A stretch of DNA of 9,768 nt from Betaproteobacteria bacterium. Lineage in GTDB: Bacteria; Pseudomonadota; Gammaproteobacteria; Burkholderiales; SG8-39. A program made the translations under genes and the position numbers. The stretch lies in the NCBI GenBank assembly GCA_005884335.1, contig VBCJ01000020.1, forward strand, positions 1-9,768, in the 5' to 3' direction. The notes under the pieces were generated by a model. It was not told where the DNA came from. It saw only the letters and a program-made list of their open reading frames with translations, and did not search any database. Of the stretch, positions 6,031-9,768 are shown piece after piece. Positions within the stretch are counted from its first letter, which is position 1, and each line of letters starts with the position of its first letter.

Positions 6031-7125
6031 TCAAACGTTGAACCTGAAGTAAATCACATCCCCGTCGCGCACGACATATTCCTTTCCTTCCAGCCTCATC
6101 TTTCCGGCTTCCTTCGCGCCCTGCTCGCCTTTGCAGGCGACGTAGTCCGCGTAGGCGATGACTTCGGCGCGGATGAAGCCGCGCTCGAAATCGGTGTGGA
6201 TCACTGCCGCCGCCTGCGGTGCCGTAGCGCCGATGGGAACGGTCCAGGCGTGCGCTTCCTTCGGTCCGGCGGTGAAGAATGTCTGTAGTCCCAGCAGCGC
6301 GTAGCCGGTGCGGATCAGGCGGTTCAAACCCGGTTCCTTCATTCCCATGTCGTCGAGAAAAACCTGCTTGTCCTCGTCCGAAAGATCGGCGATCTGGGCC
6401 TCGAGCGCCGCGCAGATCGGCACTACGGGTGAATCGTGGCGCTTGGCATACTCCTCGACTTGCGCAAGCAGCGGATTGTTTTCAAAACCGTGTTCGGCGA
6501 GGTTGGCGATGAACATCTCGGGTTTCGACGTCATGAGGAAGAGAGGCTTCAGCACCGCCTGCTCTTCCTTAGAGAGCGGCACGCTGCGCGCGGGGCGAGC
6601 CTCGTCGAGCGCCGGGCGCACTTTGTCGAGCACGGCGACGATGCGCTGGGCTTCCTTGTCGCCGCCGGCCTTCGCGACTTTCGCGTAGCGCGCATAGGTC
6701 TTCTCCACCGTCGAAAGATCGGCGAGAGCGAGCTCGGTGTGGATCGTTTCGATGTCCGAGACCGGATCGACCTTCCCCGCAACGTGAACGACGTTCGGAT
6801 CCTCGAAGCAGCGCACCACGTGCGCGATCGCGTCGCATTCGCGGATATTGGCGAGGAACAGGTTGCCCAAGCCCTCGCCCTTCGACGCCCCCGCCACCAG
6901 CCCCGCGATGTCGACGAACTCGACCGCCGCAGCGACGACTTTCTGCGGCCGGGCGATCGCCGCAATTTGCCCAAGGCGCGGATCGGGGACTTCGACGATG
7001 CCGATGTTGGGGTCGATGGTGCAGAACGGATAGTTCTCCGCGGCGATCCCCGCCTTGGTGAGAGCGTTGAACAAAGTCGACTTGCCGACGTTCGGCAAAC
7101 CGACGATGCCGCAATTCAAGGCCAT
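6031..7125 (-). CDS. ychF: Redox/ribosome-associated ATPase YchF (OLA1 family)
   Basis: YchF is an Obg-related P-loop NTPase that, unusually for the family, prefers ATP. It binds ribosomes and acts in translation and oxidative-stress responses. The 364-residue product matches the normal family length of about 363. Start ATG 7125 gives MALNCGIVGLPNVGKST, with the Walker A at residues 9-17. DIAG (72-75) is the G3 motif, followed by the conserved LVAGASKGEGLGNLFL switch region. NLAE (208-211) replaces the GTP-specific NKxD, as expected for YchF. The C-terminal TGS domain covers about 280-364, with FTAGPKEAHAW and the closing EGKEYVVRDGDVIYFRFNV. The start shares one nucleotide with the pth stop (TGATG), and no good Shine-Dalgarno is visible, so it is probably translated by coupling to pth. 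A longer open frame upstream only overlaps pth and is not real. It converges with the accessory cluster. Confidence 0.97.
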   Translation of the reverse strand: MALNCGIVGLPNVGKSTLFNALTKAGIAAENYPFCTIDPNIGIVEVPDPRLGQIAAIARPQKVVAAAVEFVDIAGLVAGASKGEGLGNLFLANIRECDAIAHVVRCFEDPNVVHVAGKVDPVSDIETIHTELALADLSTVEKTYARYAKVAKAGGDKEAQRIVAVLDKVRPALDEARPARSVPLSKEEQAVLKPLFLMTSKPEMFIANLAEHGFENNPLLAQVEEYAKRHDSPVVPICAALEAQIADLSDEDKQVFLDDMGMKEPGLNRLIRTGYALLGLQTFFTAGPKEAHAWTVPIGATAPQAAAVIHTDFERGFIRAEVIAYADYVACKGEQGAKEAGKMRLEGKEYVVRDGDVIYFRFNV

Positions 7126-7703
7126 CAGGATTTCGTGTGCAGCTTGAGCATCGCCGCTTCCATGTCGCCGTCGAGCAAGAGCGCAGAGGCTTCCATCGAG
7201 CGCGCGAGCGCCGCTTCGATCGCCTCGCGCTCCCCCGCGGGCGGCGGCGTCAGCACGTAGCCGGCGACGAGGTCCTTGTTTCCCGGGTGGCCGATGCCGA
7301 TGCGCAGCCTCCAGAACCCTTGCGTGCCGAGCTGCGCCGCGATGTCCTTCAGGCCGTTGTGGCCCGCGACCCCGCCGCCGAGCTTCAGTCTCGCCGTGCC
7401 CGGCGGGAAATCGAGCTCGTCGTGCACGACCAGGATTTCCTGAGGCTGGATCTTGTAGTAGCGCGCGAGCGCGCCGACCGACTTGCCCGAGAGGTTCATG
7501 TACGTCTGCGGCAGCAGCAGCCACAAGTCGCCTGAGGCCCGCGCGAGTTTGCCGAGCAGGCCGTGATACTTGGCGACCGCTTTCAGCTCGATGCGCTGCG
7601 CGGCTGCAAGGCGCGAGGCGAACCAGAAGCCGACGTTGTGCCGGTCCCTCTCGTGCTTCTTGCCCGGGTTGCCCAGGCCGGCGATCAGTTTTAGAGAATG
7701 CAT
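7125..7703 (-). CDS. pth: Peptidyl-tRNA hydrolase
   Basis: Pth cleaves peptidyl-tRNAs that drop off ribosomes, recycling tRNA in the cytoplasm; it is normally essential. The product is 192 residues, the usual bacterial length. It opens MHSLKLIAGLGNPG, with the substrate-binding Asn12 and RHNVGFWF carrying the catalytic His22. VVHDELDFPPG holds the Asp95 that orients it, and GGVAGHNGLKDI holds His115. WRLRIGIGHPG is the remaining conserved block. These equal the E. coli positions 10, 20, 93 and 113 plus two. The start cannot be further in, because the conserved LIAGLGNPG begins at residue 6. No Shine-Dalgarno precedes the ATG: the 20 nt upstream are the arm and T-tract of a hairpin. The stop shares one base with the ychF start, so these two genes form an operon. 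Confidence 0.97.
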   Translation of the reverse strand: MHSLKLIAGLGNPGKKHERDRHNVGFWFASRLAAAQRIELKAVAKYHGLLGKLARASGDLWLLLPQTYMNLSGKSVGALARYYKIQPQEILVVHDELDFPPGTARLKLGGGVAGHNGLKDIAAQLGTQGFWRLRIGIGHPGNKDLVAGYVLTPPPAGEREAIEAALARSMEASALLLDGDMEAAMLKLHTKS

Positions 7704-7708
7704 GGATG

Positions 7709-7738
7709 AAAAAGGGCGCGGCGGTTACCGCGCCCTTT
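7709..7738 (-). terminator. Rho-independent terminator between rplY and pth
   Basis: A perfect 11-bp stem AAAGGGCGCGG / CCGCGCCCTTT (arms 7728-7738 and 7711-7721) closes a 6-nt loop. It is followed on the minus strand by a T-tract of five (three in the stem, two beyond it). It lies 20 nt after the rplY stop and its T-tract ends 5 nt before the pth ATG. It should end most prs-rplY transcripts, leaving pth to read-through or to a promoter I cannot see. Confidence 0.75.
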
Positions 7739-7757
7739 CGCGTAGTCGCAACAGGCG

Positions 7758-8555
7758 CTACTTCTTGTCGCCCCGGTCGCCCCTGTCGCCCTTGTCGGCT
7801 TTCTCGCCCTTGCCGCCTTTGCCGCCCTTCTCCTCCGCAGCGGGCGCGGCCGCTTCCGGCGCCTTCTGCTTGACGGTCGGCACGTCGGCGGCGGCAGGAA
7901 CGGCTTCCGCCGCAGGTGCGAGCACTCCCTCGACCCCGACCCCGGCAGCCGCAGCAGCGGCGGCGGCCTCCTCTTCCTCGGCGATCGCAGCCTTCGGGAT
8001 CTGCGCCGAAGCGACGGTCGGATTCTCGTTGCCCCCCAGGGAAAGCTCCACGCCCTTGGGCATAGTGAGCTCGCGTATATGAATCGATTTCCCGATCGCG
8101 AGCGCAGACAGGTCCACCTCGATGAATTCGGGCAGGTCCGCAGGCAGGCAGCGGACGTCGATTTCGCTCAGAACGTGGGTGATGAGGCCGCCCTGCTCCT
8201 TGATCGCGGGCGATTTCTCCGCGTTGACGAAGTGCAGCGGCACCTTGATGTGGATCTTCTCGTCCGCCGAGACTCTCTGGAAGTCGACGTGCTGCACTTG
8301 CAGCTTGAACGGATGCATGTTGACCGCCCGCAGCAGCACCTGCTCCTTCGCGCCGTCCAGGGCGAGCGTCAGGACGGACGCGTGAAACTTCTCGTTGCGC
8401 AGCTGGTGGTACAGCGGGTTGTGATCGAGCTCGATGCTGACCGCGGGTTTCTTGCCCCCGTAGAGAATCCCCGGGACCTTCCCGCTGTGGCGCAGGCGGC
8501 GGCTCGCACCCCTCCCTTGCCCTTTGCGCGCTTGCGCGACGACTTCGATTGCCAT
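7758..8555 (-). CDS. rplY: 50S ribosomal protein L25, long CTC form with low-complexity tail
   Basis: L25/CTC binds 5S rRNA in the large ribosomal subunit. The product is 265 residues: an L25 domain (about 1-95, beginning MAIEVVAQARKGQGRGASRR, with GILYGG and ASVLTLALDGAKEQVLLR), a TL5-type beta domain (about 95-190, IHIKVPLHFVNAEKSPAIKEQGG, FIEVDLSAL, IHIRELTMPKGVEL), and a disordered tail from about 193. The tail is first Glu/Ala-rich (IAEEEEAAAAAAAAG), then Ala/Pro/Val-rich, then ends in Gly-X-Y-like charged triplets (GGKGGKGEKADKGDRGDRG). The start is ATG 8555, with the Shine-Dalgarno AAGGAGAGG just upstream; the open frame extends to 9614 across prs but only as a shadow. The 56-nt spacer to prs holds a GC-rich hairpin, so prs and rplY are probably co-transcribed. 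Confidence 0.96.
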   Translation of the reverse strand: MAIEVVAQARKGQGRGASRRLRHSGKVPGILYGGKKPAVSIELDHNPLYHQLRNEKFHASVLTLALDGAKEQVLLRAVNMHPFKLQVQHVDFQRVSADEKIHIKVPLHFVNAEKSPAIKEQGGLITHVLSEIDVRCLPADLPEFIEVDLSALAIGKSIHIRELTMPKGVELSLGGNENPTVASAQIPKAAIAEEEEAAAAAAAAGVGVEGVLAPAAEAVPAAADVPTVKQKAPEAAAPAAEEKGGKGGKGEKADKGDRGDRGDKK

Positions 8556-8575
8556 GTCGGCCTCTCCTTGATTGA

Positions 8576-8601
8576 GGCGGCGCCCGCGACCAGGCGCCGC
8601 C
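8576..8601 (-). promoter_or_regulatory. GC-rich stem-loop in the prs-rplY spacer
   Basis: A perfect 9-bp stem GGCGGCGCC / GGCGCCGCC (8593-8601 and 8576-8584 on the minus strand) has an 8-nt loop. It lies between the prs stop (8612) and the rplY Shine-Dalgarno. No T-tract follows, so it is unlikely to terminate by itself. It may stabilise or process the mRNA, or control rplY translation. Confidence 0.5.
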
Positions 8602-8611
8602 GTTGAAAAAT

Positions 8612-9562
8612 CTACTCGATGAACAGCGAGCTCACCGAATCCTCGTTGCTGATCCGCAAAATCGTCTCCGCGAGCAGCCCCGCGACCGACAGCACGCGGA
8701 TCTTCTTGCACGACTGAGCGGCCTTGGACAGCGGGATCGAGTCGGTCACCACCAGCTCGTCGATCTCCGACTCGGCGATGCGCTCCACCGCGCCGCCGGA
8801 GAGCACCGGGTGCGTGCAGTACGCGACCACGCGCGTTGCGCCTTCCTGCTTCAGCGCCTGCGCCGCCTTGACCAGCGTATTGGCGGTGTCGACCATGTCG
8901 TCCATGATGACGCAGTTTCGCCCCTTCACGTCGCCGATCACGTTCATCACCTCCGACACGTTCGGCTGGGGCCGCCGCTTGTCGATGATCGCGAGGTCGG
9001 ATTCCAGGCGCTTCGCCATCGCGCGCGCGCGCACCACGCCGCCGACGTCCGGCGATACCACCAGCAGGTTCTCGTACTGGTGCTTCCATACGTCCCCCAG
9101 CAGCACCGGGGTGGCGTAGATATTGTCCACGGGAACGTCGAAAAATCCCTGTATCTGGTCGGCGTGCAGATCCATCGTCAGCACGCGGTCGACCCCTGCC
9201 GCCTGCAGCATGTTCGCCGCCACCTTCGCGCTGATCGCCACGCGCGCCGAGCGCGGGCGCCGGTCCTGGCGCGCATACCCGTAATACGGGATCGCCGCCG
9301 TCACGCGGGCCGCCGAGGCGCGCTTCAGCGCATCCACCATCAACAACACCTCCATCAAGCTGTCGTTCGCCGGCGCGCAGGTCGACTGGAGCACGAAACA
9401 GTCCTTGCCGCGCACGTTCTCCAGAAGCTCGACCATGATCTCGCCGTCGGAGAACTTGCCCACGGTGGCGTGGCCGAGCGGGATGTTGAGCCTTCGCACC
9501 ACCGCGTGCGCGAGCAGCGGGTTGGCGTTCCCGGTGAAAACCATCAGGCTTTCGTAGGCCAT
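8612..9562 (-). CDS. prs: Ribose-phosphate pyrophosphokinase (PRPP synthetase)
   Basis: Prs transfers pyrophosphate from ATP to ribose 5-phosphate, making PRPP for purine, pyrimidine, histidine, tryptophan and NAD synthesis. The 316-residue product matches the class I length (E. coli 315). Landmarks in order: GKFSDGE (35-41), PYYGYARQDR (92-101, the RQD ATP-binding loop), the metal-binding DLH (131-133), the catalytic flexible loop DKRRPQPNVSEV (194-205), and the ribose-phosphate loop VIMDDMVDTANTL (218-230). The C-terminus is complete (ISNEDSVSSLFIE). The VDTANT version of the loop differs from the IDTGGT of E. coli; I believe related betaproteobacteria have the same form. The start ATG 9562 aligns with the family, but only a weak Shine-Dalgarno (GGA of GGACTAAAGCGC) is present. 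An intrinsic terminator separates it from the upstream tRNA-Gln gene; no convincing promoter is visible in the short gap. Confidence 0.98.
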   Translation of the reverse strand: MAYESLMVFTGNANPLLAHAVVRRLNIPLGHATVGKFSDGEIMVELLENVRGKDCFVLQSTCAPANDSLMEVLLMVDALKRASAARVTAAIPYYGYARQDRRPRSARVAISAKVAANMLQAAGVDRVLTMDLHADQIQGFFDVPVDNIYATPVLLGDVWKHQYENLLVVSPDVGGVVRARAMAKRLESDLAIIDKRRPQPNVSEVMNVIGDVKGRNCVIMDDMVDTANTLVKAAQALKQEGATRVVAYCTHPVLSGGAVERIAESEIDELVVTDSIPLSKAAQSCKKIRVLSVAGLLAETILRISNEDSVSSLFIE

Positions 9563-9572
9563 GCGCTTTAGT

Positions 9573-9667
9573 CCAGGGGCTGGGGGCTAGGGAATCGACC
9601 CGAGCCCTGCTCACAAAAAATCAGCCGCATCGGCGGCTCGCTGTTTCGCTAGTCCCTAATCCCTGGG
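9573..9667. repeat. Imperfect inverted repeat flanking the tRNA-Gln terminator
   Basis: The left arm (9573-9591, ccaggggctgggggctagg) and the right arm (9649-9667, ctagtccctaatccctgg) are related by inversion at about 14 of 19 positions, with 57 nt between them. The CCCTARTCCCTA-like wording looks like a dispersed intergenic element. It fills most of the spacer between tRNA-Gln and prs. Confidence 0.45.
9615..9638 (-). terminator. Rho-independent terminator downstream of tRNA-Gln
   Basis: On the minus strand AGCCGC-CGAT-GCGGCT (6-bp stem, 4-nt loop, 9623-9638) is followed by GA and six T (9615-9620). It lies 48 nt after the tRNA 3' end and 52 nt before the prs start. It should release the tRNA transcript and limit read-through into prs. 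Confidence 0.7.
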
Positions 9668-9686
9668 CCCTCGTCTCGAAATCTGA

Positions 9687-9763
9687 TGGCTGGGGAGGAA
9701 GGATTCGAACCCTCGCATGGCGGAATCAAAATCCGCTGCCTTAACCAGCTTGGCGACTCCCCA
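9687..9763 (-). tRNA. tRNA-Gln (anticodon UUG)
   Basis: This is a complete 77-nt gene with encoded CCA. The acceptor stem TGGGGAG / CTCCCCA is fully paired, including the U1-A72 pair typical of tRNA-Gln, with discriminator G. The anticodon arm GCGGA-TTTTGAT-TCCGC puts TTG at positions 34-36, reading CAA (and CAG by wobble). The T-arm loop has GGTTCGAATCC. The order tRNA-Gln then prs is a usual proteobacterial arrangement; only 5 nt of upstream sequence are in the window, so its promoter is not seen. Confidence 0.97.
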
Positions 9764-9768
9764 AGCGC

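Noticed and set aside
7126..7524. Upstream extension of the ychF open frame through pth
   Set aside because: The conserved YchF N-terminus begins at ATG 7125; the extension is only an overlapping shadow of pth.
8556..9614. Upstream extension of the rplY open frame through prs
   Set aside because: It overlaps the whole of prs in another frame, is Arg/Gly-rich and featureless, and rplY has a conserved start with a good Shine-Dalgarno at 8555.

Overview
This is a GC-rich window, most likely chromosomal DNA of a betaproteobacterium. The strongest clue is the minus-strand order tRNA-Gln(UUG), prs, rplY (long CTC-type L25), pth, ychF, a typical proteobacterial and especially betaproteobacterial housekeeping block. 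The gabD fragment at the left edge closely resembles the Escherichia coli enzyme. I ran no database search; family calls rest on recognised motifs.

Layout. Bases 2-802 (+) hold the C-terminal half of gabD, cut by the window edge. Bases 803-959 form an intergenic region with two kinds of short degenerate repeats. Bases 960-5961 (+) hold a compact four-gene accessory cluster: an exported TPR-CHAT clan CD protease homologue, a five-helix membrane protein, a small exported protein resembling part of a TolB/WD40-like propeller, and a caspase-like (C14) protease. The junctions are very tight (3-nt gap, 4-nt ATGA overlap, 31-nt gap with a strong Shine-Dalgarno), so it reads as one transcription unit. 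Its 3' end converges on ychF across 69 nt. Bases 6031-9763 (-) hold the housekeeping block, with a hairpin or terminator in each of the three spacers from the tRNA to pth.

The most interesting part is the four-gene cluster. It pairs two different clan CD cysteine-protease homologues, CHAT and caspase, both with intact His/Cys signatures. They sit with a polytopic membrane protein and a probably periplasmic propeller-like protein, and every product appears to be exported or membrane-bound. I infer an envelope-located proteolytic or signalling system; its trigger and target are not visible here. The caspase gene is odd: its signal peptide is spread over three reading frames. Adding one G to each of two G-runs restores a perfect secretory leader fused to the caspase domain, so this is either a pair of homopolymer sequencing errors or a real loss of export.

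The housekeeping genes cover PRPP synthesis (Prs), 5S-rRNA-binding protein L25, peptidyl-tRNA recycling (Pth) and the ribosome-associated ATPase YchF. They are complete and have their expected catalytic residues.
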